NCBI RefSeq assembly: GCF_900243745.1
Contig: NZ_LT984798.1
Span: forward strand, 2,440,001-2,504,000
DNA length: 64,000 nt
DNA from: Desulfovibrio sp. G11
GTDB lineage: Bacteria > Desulfobacterota > Desulfovibrionia > Desulfovibrionales > Desulfovibrionaceae
Direction: 5' to 3'
Shown one piece after another: positions 1 to 10,636 of this stretch. Position 1 is the first letter of the stretch. The number at the start of each line of letters is the position of its first letter. The notes under the pieces are model-generated. The model worked only from the letters and a program-made list of their open reading frames with translations, did not search any database and was not told the origin of the DNA. A program made the position numbers and the translations under genes.

Positions 1-2480
<2,480 letters not shown>

Positions 2481-2530
2481 TTTTGAAAAAAACTCCTTCC
2501 TTCCCTGTCAATTATATATTTGACAACTTT

Positions 2531-2644
2531 GTTGGTAGCCATGGAGGAGAGGGTACACCCAATCCCATTCCGAACTTGGAAGTTAAGCTCTCCATCGCCG
2601 ATGATACTGCATAACGTCATGTGGGAAAGTAGGCCGCTGCCAAC
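2531..2644 (+). rRNA. rrf: 5S ribosomal RNA
   Basis: 5S rRNA of about 114 nt, 50 nt after the 23S gene, in the usual 23S-5S order. The ends gttggtagc and gctgccaac pair to form helix I. The core cccattccgaac, typical of loop C, is present near 2564-2575, and gtgggaaagtaggccgctgcc near the 3' end is also typical. Confidence 0.95.
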
Positions 2645-2651
2645 ATCTTTT

Positions 2652-2692
2652 AAAGCTCCCCGCTGCGTCTCGCGCGGGGAGCTTTGCTGTTT
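2652..2692 (+). terminator. Rho-independent terminator of the rRNA operon
   Basis: Arms aaagctccccgc (2652-2663) and gcggggagcttt (2674-2685) form a perfect 12-bp stem with a 10-nt loop, followed by a T-rich tract (tttgctgtttt). It sits 8 nt after 5S and should end the rrn transcript. Confidence 0.85.
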
Positions 2693-2758
2693 TGTCCCTG
2701 GTATCATCCGCTGCCCCTGCCCGTATGCTGCATGACCTGCTGCCCCGGCCTGCGGGAC

Positions 2759-2785
2759 TGCATGGCCATTCTGCAATCCTTTTGC
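2759..2785 (+). repeat. 27-bp dispersed direct repeat, copy 1
   Basis: Matches 2968-2994 at 25 of 27 positions (tgcatggNcattctgcaatc and onward). The two copies are 209 bp apart in the gene-free stretch after the rRNA operon. The function is unknown. Confidence 0.6.
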
Positions 2786-2878
2786 GCGGCCAGGGCAGCT
2801 TCATGCGGGATCCTCGCTGCCCGCAGCACAGTGCTTTCAGGGCCAAGGCCTGCCACGGGCCGCGCCCCAAGATCTTTA

Positions 2879-2920
2879 AAAAGCCCTTCGCTGCTCAGGC
2901 GCCAAGGGCTTTTGCTGTTT
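2879..2920. terminator. Second hairpin terminator after rrn
   Basis: Arms aaaagccctt (2879-2888) and aagggctttt (2904-2913), followed by gctgttt. The U-tract works on the plus strand and the A-run would serve the opposite strand, so it could be bidirectional. Confidence 0.65.
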
Positions 2921-2967
2921 ATGGCTGTAGAATCTGTTTTTGCGGAAAGATGACCCGGCGTGCAGAA

Positions 2968-2994
2968 TGCATGGACATTCTGCAATCATTTTGC
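2968..2994 (+). repeat. 27-bp dispersed direct repeat, copy 2
   Basis: Second copy of the element at 2759-2785. Here it also forms an inverted repeat, gcagaatg (2962-2969) with cattctgc (2976-2983). The 450 bp between the 5S gene and the permease fragment contain no convincing gene; these repeats and hairpins are all that is visible. Confidence 0.6.
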
Positions 2995-3082
2995 ATGGTT
3001 GGGAAATAAGGAAGAGTTAAGGGGAGAAGTTCCGGCTCTGCCTGGTGGAGTCAGCGCCTGCCAATAGAATTGGGATTCATAG

Positions 3083-3116
3083 GTATGTGCCGGTGCTCTG
3101 CAACACCGGCACATAC
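3083..3116. other. Perfect 13-bp hairpin
   Basis: Arms gtatgtgccggtg and caccggcacatac with an 8-nt loop. It lies 30 bp beyond the stop codon of the minus-strand permease fragment, so it may be that gene's terminator. There is no clear U-run on either side. Confidence 0.5.
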
Positions 3117-3145
3117 GGTTTAGGGGGAGTGTATGGGGACGCAGC

Positions 3146-3298
3146 CTAGTCGGCGTCAGGGGCTTCTGTGATGTTGGCCGTAGGCAGGCAGGTTTTCATG
3201 GCCCAGTAGTAGCAGACCAGAGATACAACTGCCATGGCGATGACATCCCATGGTGAGGTGAGAACGCCCTTGCCGCCGAATGAACCAAGATATGAGAT
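3146..3298 (-). pseudogene. C-terminal remnant of an amino-acid permease (APC superfamily)
   Basis: About 50 codons survive. They encode a last membrane helix (DVIAMAVVSLVCYYWAMK) and a short polar tail. The layout 'SYLGSFGGKGVL...PWD...YYW' resembles the C-terminus of APC-family amino-acid transporters; this is recalled similarity and no alignment was run. The upstream part is gone: at 3299 the reading frame enters an IS4 element, so the codons above that point are IS sequence. It is probably the tail of a chromosomal gene cut by the IS4 insertion and a later deletion. Confidence 0.5.
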
Positions 3299-4558
3299 CA
3301 TTGCTGTCCGGCTAAGGGGTAACAAAAAAGTCCAAAATCTCAGCAGTATGTGGTATAAGAAGTTACCACAACAACTTGCCACACAAGGAGATTTTGGACT
3401 TGAGCCATCATACTACACTCTTCTCTCAACTGCTATCCCTGATACCGGGACATGTTTTTGAAAAACTCGAACGCAAGCACAAAACTGGCCGCTCTTCACG
3501 CCAATTTGGATTCAAGGAGCAATTCACCGTCATGGCCTTTATCCAACTCGCTGCAAGGCGCTCTTTACGCGATGGGCTTCGCGCCTTGGAGGCGGCCAAG
3601 AGACGGCTGTATCACCTCGGCTTGAAATCAGTAGCGCGTTCCACGGTTGCCGATGCCAACAATTCAAGGCCTGTGGAATTTTTCAAAGACCTGTTCGCTG
3701 AAATGTATGGCCTGTGCCATCTTCGTGCGCCTCGTCACAAATTCCGCTTCAAGTGCAAGCTGTACAGCATGGACGCCACCACCATCAGCCTATGCCTGTC
3801 CATCTTTCCCTGGGCGTCGTTCCGGCGGAACAAGGCTGGCGTGAAAGTAAATACCGTGCTTGACCACGATGGCTACATTCCCGCTTTTCTCGATATCAAC
3901 AATGCCAAAACCCACGAAAGCCGCATGGCCAAAAGTCTTTCATTGCCAAAGGGTTCCATCGTCACCTTCGATAAAGGCTATATCTGCTATTCCTGGTTTC
4001 GCATGTTGACCGCGAAGGGCATTTTCTTCGTAACCCGACTGAAGAGCAATGCTGCCTATAAGCTCGTTGATCGCCGCGCCGTAGACCGGAAAACCGGGGT
4101 CACGTCCGATCACATCATTGACGTGAGCAGCCGGGGAAAAACCACTCGTCTACGCAGAATCGGCTATCGCGATGCGAAAACCGGCAAACGGTACGAATTT
4201 TTGACCAACCATTTCCGCCTGTCCGCCAAGACAATTGCTGATATCTATAAAGAACGCTGGCAAATTGAAATATTCTTCCGCGAAGTCAAACAAAATCTGC
4301 ATATTAAAAGCTTTGTCGGGCGCTCGGAGAATGCGGTGCACATCCAGATTTATACGGCCCTGACCGTGTATTTACTCCTGGCCTATCAGAAATTCCTGAG
4401 CAAGCTTGGGCTGTCGGTGCAACAACTCTTCGAGCTCATTTGCTTGAATCTGTTCGGCAAGGATTCTCTGGAAGAACTTCTGAATCCACGAAGACGAAAA
4501 ACTATAAACACCTATAGTTATAGCCTGTTAGCTATGGGTGCTTAACCGGACAACATTG
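3299..4558 (+). mobile_element. IS4-family insertion sequence, copy 1 (1260 bp)
   Basis: Ends are CATTGCTGTCCGGCTAAG at the left and, inverted, CAATGTTGTCCGGTTAAG at the right: 18-bp imperfect inverted repeats with three mismatches. The boundaries follow from copy 2 at 11010-12269, which has the same 1260-bp length and a clear 9-bp target duplication. Copy 1 has none: left flank atatgagat, right flank atctgacct. Its left neighbour is a permease fragment and its right neighbour is the interior of an ISL3 transposase, so it sits at a deletion or recombination joint. Confidence 0.9.
3400..4545 (+). CDS. IS4-family DDE transposase, copy 1
   Basis: A DDE transposase that cuts and pastes its own element. 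An aspartate follows 'YSM' (first D), a second D is in FDKGYICYSW, and the family signature Y-(2)-R-(3)-E-(6)-K is exact in YKERWQIEIFFREVK. The start is taken as TTG at 3400 (protein begins LSHHTTLFSQ), 9 nt after an AAGGAG ribosome site. An upstream TTG at 3376 would place that Shine-Dalgarno inside the gene. The protein is about 381 residues and is identical to copy 2 at 11 kb over its length. Confidence 0.9.
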   Translation: MSHHTTLFSQLLSLIPGHVFEKLERKHKTGRSSRQFGFKEQFTVMAFIQLAARRSLRDGLRALEAAKRRLYHLGLKSVARSTVADANNSRPVEFFKDLFAEMYGLCHLRAPRHKFRFKCKLYSMDATTISLCLSIFPWASFRRNKAGVKVNTVLDHDGYIPAFLDINNAKTHESRMAKSLSLPKGSIVTFDKGYICYSWFRMLTAKGIFFVTRLKSNAAYKLVDRRAVDRKTGVTSDHIIDVSSRGKTTRLRRIGYRDAKTGKRYEFLTNHFRLSAKTIADIYKERWQIEIFFREVKQNLHIKSFVGRSENAVHIQIYTALTVYLLLAYQKFLSKLGLSVQQLFELICLNLFGKDSLEELLNPRRRKTINTYSYSLLAMGA

Positions 4559-5575
4559 ATCTGACCTGTTCACCCAGACCAGCCATCGCTTCACAAAACG
4601 TCTGGCCCATCCCGTGCTCAGGTACTTCCAGACGTCGTTCAGGCTTTCCTTCATGGCCCAGGCCTTGGCCACCTTGAGGTTCGCTGTCTTCAAGGCCTCC
4701 AGGGCTGGCCGGTGTTTGTCCGGCAGATTCTCCTCCCGGTATAGCCAGAGGAATTTCGTGCCCTTGAGTCGATGGTCATCCTGACTTGTGAGTTCGCGGT
4801 GCTCTTGCTTGCGTACCCGGTCCACAGCCTCGCCTACGTGTTTCATGACGTGGAACCGATCGTGAACGATTTTCCCCGCCGCGTCCGGCACATGTTTGAG
4901 CGTAGCTTTAAAATAGGGCTCCCACATGTCCATGGCCACGGCCTTGATCCGCTCCAACTGAGCCTTGGTGAACTGAAGGTAGTACCCCTCAAGGCTTTCG
5001 GCCTTACGCTCGTCGGCCACATACTCCACCGTGCTGCCGATCAGATCACAAACCACGGTCACATAGTCGTGCCCCTTGCGGAATGCCTTCTCGTCAACGC
5101 CAAGATACCGCGAGGGATTCGATTGCTTGCGCTCCCGGCCCCGGCGCACCGCCCTTTCCATGACACCCCATGCTTCGTCCCAGGTGATGCGCAGGATGCG
5201 CCGCGCTCCTGTTACGGTGGCGCGGTCGGTCAGCACGTCGATGATCAATCGCTCCATCAATATGGTGAAACGTGCCTTGGACTCGGCCCAAGGCACGTTG
5301 ACCTGAAGGACGCCATGCTCGGGGCAGTCCACTCGGGGAATCCGAGCATGCAGGAACGTCTTGAACTGGCACGTGTCCAGATGGCGCCAGACACGAGGCT
5401 CGACATGGTCGCGGCAAGCCAGCTCTCGACCACAAGTAGGGCAAAACCAGCGAACACCAGGACCATGCTCCACGCGGATGTCTACCCGACCTTCCGCCGT
5501 GTCCAGTTCAACAGCCTCAACAAACCAGGGCTCGGTCAGCCCGAGAATCCGAAAATATAGGTCCGTATCCTTCAT
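4559..5575 (-). pseudogene. ISL3-family transposase, C-terminally truncated
   Basis: The N-terminal zinc-finger region (WFCPTCGRELACRDH) and most of the DDE catalytic domain match the two intact 411-residue copies. Reading stops matching after 'WLVWVNRSD', where IS4 sequence supplies a short false tail and a stop. A few substitutions (for example TDRATV against TECATV) show it is a slightly diverged lineage, not a copy of either intact element. It lacks the C-terminus and is almost certainly inactive. Confidence 0.88.
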
Positions 5576-5634
5576 TGGTGCCCTCCGGGAAGGACATTAG
5601 CAGATCAGCTACCCACGGAAAACCCGGAAGAGCC
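4559..5634 (-). mobile_element. ISL3-family element, 3'-truncated remnant
   Basis: The element keeps its transposase-start end (outer repeat GGCTCTTCCGGG at 5623-5634, read on the minus strand). It lost its other end, including the last roughly 70 transposase codons, where the IS4 copy begins. Intact copies of 1327 bp at 41999 and 49370 show what is missing. Confidence 0.88.
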
Positions 5635-5689
5635 AGAAAAAATATACACGCAAGGGCGAGGAAGCGGGAATAACCCCGTTTCCCGCCCT
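5635..5689 (-). terminator. Terminator at the end of the minus-strand element operon
   Basis: Imperfect 15-16-bp stem (5653-5668 with 5675-5689), read on the minus strand as agggcgggaaacggg / cccgcttcctcgccct. A TATATTTTTT tract follows on the minus strand. It lies 20 bp past the 53-residue ORF and ends the module that starts near 14.2 kb. Confidence 0.75.
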
Positions 5690-5708
5690 GCAATCAGCTT
5701 TTAGCCCT

Positions 5709-5870
5709 CTACCGACCTTCGCTTTCAGGCAAGGCCAGCTTTTCAGGTTCATCCAAGGCATCGCGGCTGTCGCTTTTCCGGCCTTCCAGTTCCACCGATA
5801 CCGCCGCCGCAGTGAATACCCCTGCGATTCCGGCCAGTATGCCGCCTATAAATGTCCATTTGTTGCCCAT
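5709..5870 (-). CDS. Small membrane protein, 53 residues
   Basis: Starts MGNKWTFIGGILAG; residues 5-22 form one hydrophobic helix (FIGGILAGIAGVFTAAAV), followed by a charged tail rich in E, D, R and K. The start was chosen at ATG 5870 because AAGGAG lies 8 nt upstream; a longer frame reaching 6002 has no such signal. It is the last gene before the terminator at 5635-5689. I do not recognise a family. A helix with a charged cytoplasmic tail would fit a small regulatory or holin-like peptide, but nothing proves this. Confidence 0.6.
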   Translation of the reverse strand: MGNKWTFIGGILAGIAGVFTAAAVSVELEGRKSDSRDALDEPEKLALPESEGR

Positions 5871-5904
5871 GGTTATTCTCCTTTTCAGTTGCGTAAATGC
5901 AGGA

Positions 5905-5922
5905 GGCGGGATTACTCCCGCC
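5905..5922 (-). other. Hairpin upstream of the 53-residue ORF
   Basis: Perfect 7-bp stem (ggcggga / tcccgcc, loop of 4) between two small genes, 35 nt before the start codon. It is one of four hairpins in this operon placed just before a ribosome site; the others are at 10157, 13447 and 14228. The U-tract here is weak. Confidence 0.5.
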
Positions 5923-5944
5923 CACTGTTGTCGTTTTGAATAGA

Positions 5945-6016
5945 TTAATCGTCCCAGTTTTCCTTGATGACTTGCAACACAGCAATAGCAACAGGTATCC
6001 ATGCCAATGGGTTCAT
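5945..6016 (-). CDS. Very small hydrophobic ORF, 23 residues
   Basis: Encodes MNPLAWIPVAIAVLQVIKEN plus WDD, a single short hydrophobic helix with an acidic end. It is included because a strong AAGGAGG lies 6 nt before the ATG and because it falls between the VWA gene and the 53-residue gene on the same strand. It is unrecognised and may be a translated peptide or a leader. Confidence 0.4.
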   Translation of the reverse strand: MNPLAWIPVAIAVLQVIKENWDD

Positions 6017-6121
6017 ACAGCCTCCTTGGGTATCAGCAGCGCGGAATACGCAGCCGGTTGTGGGTGAAGAATGTTGGATTGGGCCGTGCCGGATTCCAGC
6101 GGCAATAGTCCAAGGGTACCA

Positions 6122-7741
6122 TCATGCTGCACCGCCTTTGAGTAAGGCGGTTTGGAGCATGTCAAACATGACGGGGGCCAGGTCGGACAGATCGTTGATG
6201 ACCCGACTGGTCTGTGGTAGCAGGTGGGCGATGTGTTCATCACGGATGCCAAGCCCGTACACCTCATAACCAAGTTTTTGCGCTACGGTCACAGCATGGA
6301 TTGCTGCGTGTGTACTGTCGGGTACTCCGTCAGTAATGATGAGAATGATTTTCCGTTGTTCCTTGAGAAACAGCATGGTCTGCATGACCCACCACAGGGC
6401 CGCAGCCAGAGGTGTACCGCCTGAAGCATTGATGTCGAAGCTGTCCGGCACCTTTTGACCATGCCGCATGATGGGGAAGACAGAACTTGTGGAAGCCATA
6501 GCTGGAAAAGCCGTGACCGCAGGATTTACGCCTTTGATATTTTCCAGCGCCTTTGCCACTGCAAAGCACGCCTGCTTTGCCAAAACGATGGGTATGCCGC
6601 TCATACTGCCGCTGACATCCAGCAGAATATGCACAGCAGTGTTGAGGCCAGTCTGTTCCGCCTCCCTGCTGAAAATGCGCGGATTGCCCGTTTGCAGCCG
6701 ATGGAGCGAGCCGGGGTGTAAGGCCCCGCGCCGACCGATGCTGCACCGCTTTTGTGTCCGAGCCTGCAAAAGGCCCTGGAGCCGGGTGCGCAAGGCTGTG
6801 CTGGCCTGAAGGGCTTGCAGCTTCTGCTCTTCCGGTAATGCTCCAGACTGTCGAAACCCTTCAATAGCCACCGTAACCTTCTCAAAGGCCGATTCAGCCT
6901 GACAAAGGGTAAGTGCCGTTGAAAGAAGCTCACCCAGGTTTTGAGGCAGGTCTTGCGCTTCGGCATGCAACAAGGCTGCGAGTTGATCCTTGGCCCTGCT
7001 GGGAGATGTGGGTTGCTGCGTTTGAGATGCACAATCAGACGAAATATCCTGATCTGATTGAGGGGCAGAATCGCAGAGGTCAGCTCCGTTTTCTCTGGTT
7101 TCCTTTTGTTGCTGTTGCGGCTCCCACTGCCGAATGCTCTGGGCCAATTGCCGGGCATAGGCCATAGCGGCTGCGGTATCCGGACAGTGGATGTAAACCT
7201 TGGCCAGAACGGCATCCAGTACTTCCCTCAGGCCGGGGAAGTGCTTAAGTAGCGCATCTACTGCTGCCATGCGCGGCCTGTTCACCTCTTCCACATCCCA
7301 GGCCCGTACGGTCAACAGCACATAGTCCAAAACAGCAAGGGCCGGAGGATCATCCCCGGCCCTTGACTCTGCTTCTTCTACAAAGAATCGTCGTATCAAC
7401 CAGTTTAAGTTGTGTCGGCAACCTGGAAAAATGGCAGACAGTTTTTTCTCAATACGCCAATCCTCCAGGCAGTTAAAGAGGTTGAAGGTTACAGGATCAA
7501 GCTTGGCGGTCCTCAGCGCAGTAAAATCCGTGTGCCTTATGTGGGCCGCCTCGTGATCCACGAATCCGCGAGCCATTGCCAGCAATTCCGGCTCGCAATC
7601 CGTAGGCAATGCAGGCAAATAGATAACTTTGCCGTTGGTGCAGGCTTCCTTGCCACCAATACATACCTGCACCCCGTACTGGTCGCCTAGCACGGACGCC
7701 AGCAGGGGCAGACAGTTGAGAACGTCTTTTGTGCGTATCAT
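6122..7741 (-). CDS. CobT-like VWA-domain protein
   Basis: A 539-residue protein. Residues about 1-130 contain a possible metal site, HEAAHIRHTD. The middle is low-complexity and Q/S-rich. From about residue 372 a von Willebrand factor A domain carries a complete MIDAS: DVSGSMS, then SGGTPLA, then ITDGVPD. This layout matches the CobT subunit of aerobic cobaltochelatase, but no cobalamin gene is nearby. Instead the gene follows a DUF3150-like gene (4-bp gap) and a CobS-like AAA+ gene. The AAA+/VWA pairing is known as a chaperone- or remodelling-type machine (MoxR-VWA, CobS-CobT). Here it probably serves the mobile element's DNA transactions; that role is inferred. Confidence 0.8.
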   Translation of the reverse strand: MIRTKDVLNCLPLLASVLGDQYGVQVCIGGKEACTNGKVIYLPALPTDCEPELLAMARGFVDHEAAHIRHTDFTALRTAKLDPVTFNLFNCLEDWRIEKKLSAIFPGCRHNLNWLIRRFFVEEAESRAGDDPPALAVLDYVLLTVRAWDVEEVNRPRMAAVDALLKHFPGLREVLDAVLAKVYIHCPDTAAAMAYARQLAQSIRQWEPQQQQKETRENGADLCDSAPQSDQDISSDCASQTQQPTSPSRAKDQLAALLHAEAQDLPQNLGELLSTALTLCQAESAFEKVTVAIEGFRQSGALPEEQKLQALQASTALRTRLQGLLQARTQKRCSIGRRGALHPGSLHRLQTGNPRIFSREAEQTGLNTAVHILLDVSGSMSGIPIVLAKQACFAVAKALENIKGVNPAVTAFPAMASTSSVFPIMRHGQKVPDSFDINASGGTPLAAALWWVMQTMLFLKEQRKIILIITDGVPDSTHAAIHAVTVAQKLGYEVYGLGIRDEHIAHLLPQTSRVINDLSDLAPVMFDMLQTALLKGGAA

Positions 7742-7745
7742 GACA

Positions 7746-8783
7746 TCACCACAGGCCTAAGCTGGGAATGGCAGGGTGTGGCACAGCCGTTTCCACTGGG
7801 AGCGTATCCGGCAGGATGGGCGTGTCATCCGGGCCGCCATCCACAATACCATCCATCTGGCCAGCGGGTCCGTCCGGCTCGTGGATACTGCCCGGATCGG
7901 CCAGCAGGGCATCCAGCACAAAGGCCGGGCCATAACCTTCGATAACTTTCTGGGCGTGTGCCACCAGGGCATCACTGTCCTTGAGCAGGCAGACCAACCC
8001 TTGCAGGAGCAACAAGTCAGTACCGGTGATATTGCCCTTCTTGGGTATGCGCTGCAGTGCGGCCTGCACGATATCAGCCACTGGGGCCACATGAGGTTCT
8101 ACGAAAGACAAGCCCGTGAGTTTGGTATGCAGCGTCCGCAGAGGCGAAAGTGCTTTGTGGGTCACTTCCGTCTTGCCGTGGTAGACGCGCCGCCAGATGT
8201 CTTCGGCAGACTTGGCTACTTCGCCAAAGAGTGTACCCCCGAGCCCCTGGATCTCTTCTGCAAGCCCGGCTTCCAGCACGGCTGTGTTGTCCGTGTGCTG
8301 CTCCAGCGGGGATACCTTGTACAACTGCCAGCGAAAATCCATGCGGGCGCGAACATAATCCGGCCCCACGATGGAATTACGTATAATTTCACCCCACTGA
8401 TGATGCTTTTCTATCCAGGCCTGCACATTTTGATCATAGCCCGCCAGAAAGGCCTCTTTTTCTTTCTGGAAGTCGTTGCGGATGTTGCAAAGCTCCTGCA
8501 CGATTTCACCGGCTTTTTCTTCAGGAATGGCCCAGCCGGACATGAAGCGCACTCCGTGTCTGTCCAGATAGTTGAAGGCACGGGCCTTGAGTGTGCCGAA
8601 TACCTTGAGGTTTTCCGGGTCGGCGATGCGTTTGGAACCAAGGGACGCCAGGTCTTCGGGTGGCCGTTCCGCTCCCCCCAGGTCATCCTGGCTCATCTTG
8701 CGTCGGGCTGACCACAGACTGACATTGAGGTTAAGGGCCAGCAAATTGTCCAGAATGCGAATGTCAGAAACAATCGGTGCCAT
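7746..8783 (-). CDS. DUF3150-type protein of the AAA/VWA module
   Basis: A 345-residue soluble protein, N-terminus MAPIVSDIRILDNLLALNLN. The middle is predicted to be mostly helical and charged, and the tail is rich in proline and acidic residues (PDTLPVETAVPHPAIP). The pattern 'LNLNVSLWSARRK' followed by a long helical part resembles DUF3150, a family I know from phages, plasmids and integrative elements beside CobS/CobT-like genes; this is from memory. It lies between the AAA+ gene (9 bp away) and the VWA gene (4 bp away), so the three are almost surely co-translated and may form one complex. No catalytic motif is visible. Confidence 0.65.
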   Translation of the reverse strand: MAPIVSDIRILDNLLALNLNVSLWSARRKMSQDDLGGAERPPEDLASLGSKRIADPENLKVFGTLKARAFNYLDRHGVRFMSGWAIPEEKAGEIVQELCNIRNDFQKEKEAFLAGYDQNVQAWIEKHHQWGEIIRNSIVGPDYVRARMDFRWQLYKVSPLEQHTDNTAVLEAGLAEEIQGLGGTLFGEVAKSAEDIWRRVYHGKTEVTHKALSPLRTLHTKLTGLSFVEPHVAPVADIVQAALQRIPKKGNITGTDLLLLQGLVCLLKDSDALVAHAQKVIEGYGPAFVLDALLADPGSIHEPDGPAGQMDGIVDGGPDDTPILPDTLPVETAVPHPAIPSLGLW

Positions 8784-8792
8784 AACAGTCTC

Positions 8793-10136
8793 CTAAAATG
8801 AACTTTTTGTAGTGTTGAGGACGTAGCCTTCCGTGAGCTTTTTGGCTGCGCGGGCTTCAAGCTCCAGCACGGAATTGTTACCCGCACAATTTTCAGCGGA
8901 GATAACGTGTTGTTGCCCGGCAGTGTCCGGCTTGCCCCAGTGGAGCATGAGGCCTTCAGGCCGGGCCTCGCCGATCCAGAACTTACCGCTCTGTTTTTTG
9001 CCAGGAAGGGTATGAACTACCTCCAGATGGACACGGGGCTTCGCTACCGTGGGAGTGTTCCTCAAATGGCTGCGCATGAAGCGCAGGGCTTGCTCACCTT
9101 GCAAAGTTTCTGCTTCAGTCGTTTCGGTTTTGAGGGTTTCAGCTTCCACCTGTTGCGAGAACATGCGCTGGGCCAGTTCGTGCAGCATGGCGCGGGTTTC
9201 GCGGCTGGCGCGGTAGGCCAGGGCACGGTCGAGGGCATAGGTGACAGGCTGTATGCCCTGGTGGGCCAGAGGCTGGAAGCGCACGGTCAGATCCCCCCAG
9301 CGCAGCAGGCTGCGCGTGGAGAAGGTGACTTCTATGGTGTTGGTGAGGTTGCCGGTGGAAGCCTCGCCCATGAACAGTTTGCGCACCTCGTTGGCGTAGT
9401 CCACCATGGTGGCACAGAGCGTTTCGGGCAGCGAAGGGAAGCGCTGGGACAGCAGCTTTTTCTCCACAGTTGCATCAGGGTAGCCCACTTCGCAGATGGT
9501 GAAGCGGTCGAGCCATGCGAGGTTTTGCCTTTGCGTGCCCTGGTACAGGCCCGTGTCGTCACCGCCGCCATTGGTGTTGGCCGTAGCCACGAAACGGAAC
9601 ATGGGGTGCGGCTGGATAATTTCACCCCCATTTTCTGCAATACACAGGGGGGAGCCGTCCAAAACGCTGTTCAGGCCAGCGGCTATTTCTGGTGAAGTTA
9701 AGTCGATTTCATTCAGTAAAATTATTGCTCCGTACCGCATGGCAAGCGCAAGAGGGCCATATTCAAAGGCCATGTTGCCGTCTTTGACCGTCAGATGTCC
9801 CACCAGATCAGCAAATTCCAAACGGCCATGGCCTGTCACCTCAAAGACGGGGTAGTTAAGCCTGGCTGCCAGTTGTTTGATGCAGCTTGTTTTGCCGCAG
9901 CCTGTGGGGCCGAAAACGTACAACGGCTCTTGCTGTCCCTGTGGGCTGAGAAACCAAACCACCATATCTCTGCTGGACTCGTGAAACAGATAGTCAGGGT
10001 CAAAGGCCGGGGTATAGGCAGAGGCCGCAGTGTAGCCTCTTACAGTGGTGCCGGAGGGCTTGCCGCTGAACACTTGACCGGCGTCGAGGTCAGTGGGCTG
10101 AAGAGAGTCAAGTTCAGAAATATTCGTGCCTTTCAT
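8793..10136 (-). CDS. CobS-like AAA+ ATPase
   Basis: A 447-residue MoxR/CobS-type ATPase. Walker A is GPTGCGKTS near residue 78 and Walker B is AIILLNEID. The sensor region FVATANTNGGGDDTGLY and the following 'LDRF' are typical of the CobS/MoxR clade. The C-terminal third (after about residue 330) is not typical CobS and includes a stretch like a WGR or nucleic-acid-associated fold (KFWIGEARPEGLMLHWGKPD). Start at ATG 10136 with GGAGG 6 nt upstream; the frame also opens at a TTG 12 nt earlier. It is the first gene of the AAA-DUF3150-VWA trio and comes after a hairpin at 10157-10180. Confidence 0.82.
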   Translation of the reverse strand: MKGTNISELDSLQPTDLDAGQVFSGKPSGTTVRGYTAASAYTPAFDPDYLFHESSRDMVVWFLSPQGQQEPLYVFGPTGCGKTSCIKQLAARLNYPVFEVTGHGRLEFADLVGHLTVKDGNMAFEYGPLALAMRYGAIILLNEIDLTSPEIAAGLNSVLDGSPLCIAENGGEIIQPHPMFRFVATANTNGGGDDTGLYQGTQRQNLAWLDRFTICEVGYPDATVEKKLLSQRFPSLPETLCATMVDYANEVRKLFMGEASTGNLTNTIEVTFSTRSLLRWGDLTVRFQPLAHQGIQPVTYALDRALAYRASRETRAMLHELAQRMFSQQVEAETLKTETTEAETLQGEQALRFMRSHLRNTPTVAKPRVHLEVVHTLPGKKQSGKFWIGEARPEGLMLHWGKPDTAGQQHVISAENCAGNNSVLELEARAAKKLTEGYVLNTTKSSF

Positions 10137-10149
10137 TATTGCCTCCAAA

Positions 10150-10180
10150 AACAGAAAGGCGCACCCTCATGGGTACGCCT
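10150..10180 (-). terminator. Hairpin with U-tract before the AAA+ gene
   Basis: On the minus strand, arms aggcgtaccc / gggtgcgcct (10-bp stem with one wobble pair, loop of 4), then TTTCTGTTTTT, then directly the GGAGG of the AAA+ gene. It looks like an intrinsic terminator placed so that transcription from the toxin-antitoxin genes or further upstream would be reduced before the trio. Confidence 0.7.
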
Positions 10181-10205
10181 TCCTGTAAATTTATTATAAT
10201 GACTG

Positions 10206-10634
10206 TTAGTTATGTTTTGAAATATGCCTTAAAAGCTCTGCGGGGGTTGTTATTTGCAGTTCTGGAAATATATGCCGCAGTTCTAATAAGTGTTTATCCC
10301 CAGACACTAGAAAAGCGGCATTGGCTGCTTTTGCTAAATGAATGAAGACTGCATCGTCCCTGTCACGAAGCTCTGAAACTTCTTCAAGAGGAATTTCAAG
10401 TGGGAAAGTCTCAGCCCAGGGCAGAAATTCAGCGAGCAAACTCTCAATTTCTTGGGGTTCCAGCTTGAACTTTGGGTAACTTAACACCCTGATCAATTCA
10501 GTGACGGTTTCACGACAAACTACAGGGATGATTCCTTCAGTCTGCCATATTTGACGGAACTCAGCTATTCTTCCCTTTGAGAAAATAAGCGCGGAAACAA
10601 GGCAGTTTGTGTCTAAAACTACACGAGGGGCCAT
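10206..10634 (-). CDS. PIN-domain ribonuclease toxin
   Basis: A 142-residue PIN-domain protein. The acidic residues expected at the metal site are present: D in VVLDTNCLVSAL, E in VTELIRVL and D in VSGDKHLLEL, plus RDRDDAVF. It resembles the PIN_3/COG1569 group of putative toxin components. It follows its antitoxin by 2 bp on the same strand. Expected action is RNA cleavage held in check by the partner. Inside a mobile element it may act as an addiction module. Confidence 0.85.
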   Translation of the reverse strand: MAPRVVLDTNCLVSALIFSKGRIAEFRQIWQTEGIIPVVCRETVTELIRVLSYPKFKLEPQEIESLLAEFLPWAETFPLEIPLEEVSELRDRDDAVFIHLAKAANAAFLVSGDKHLLELRHIFPELQITTPAELLRHISKHN

Positions 10635-10636
10635 AG

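Noticed and set aside
4772-5560. 262-codon plus-strand frame, also seen opposite both intact ISL3 transposases
   Set aside because: It recurs only because the ISL3 element recurs; it is antisense to the transposase.
7776-8711. 311-codon plus-strand frame
   Set aside because: Antisense to the DUF3150-type gene; shadow of a GC-rich coding strand.
6122-10136. Aerobic cobaltochelatase CobS/CobT
   Set aside because: The domains are similar, but no cobN or cobalamin genes are near, a DUF3150-type gene is inserted between, and the context is a mobile element.
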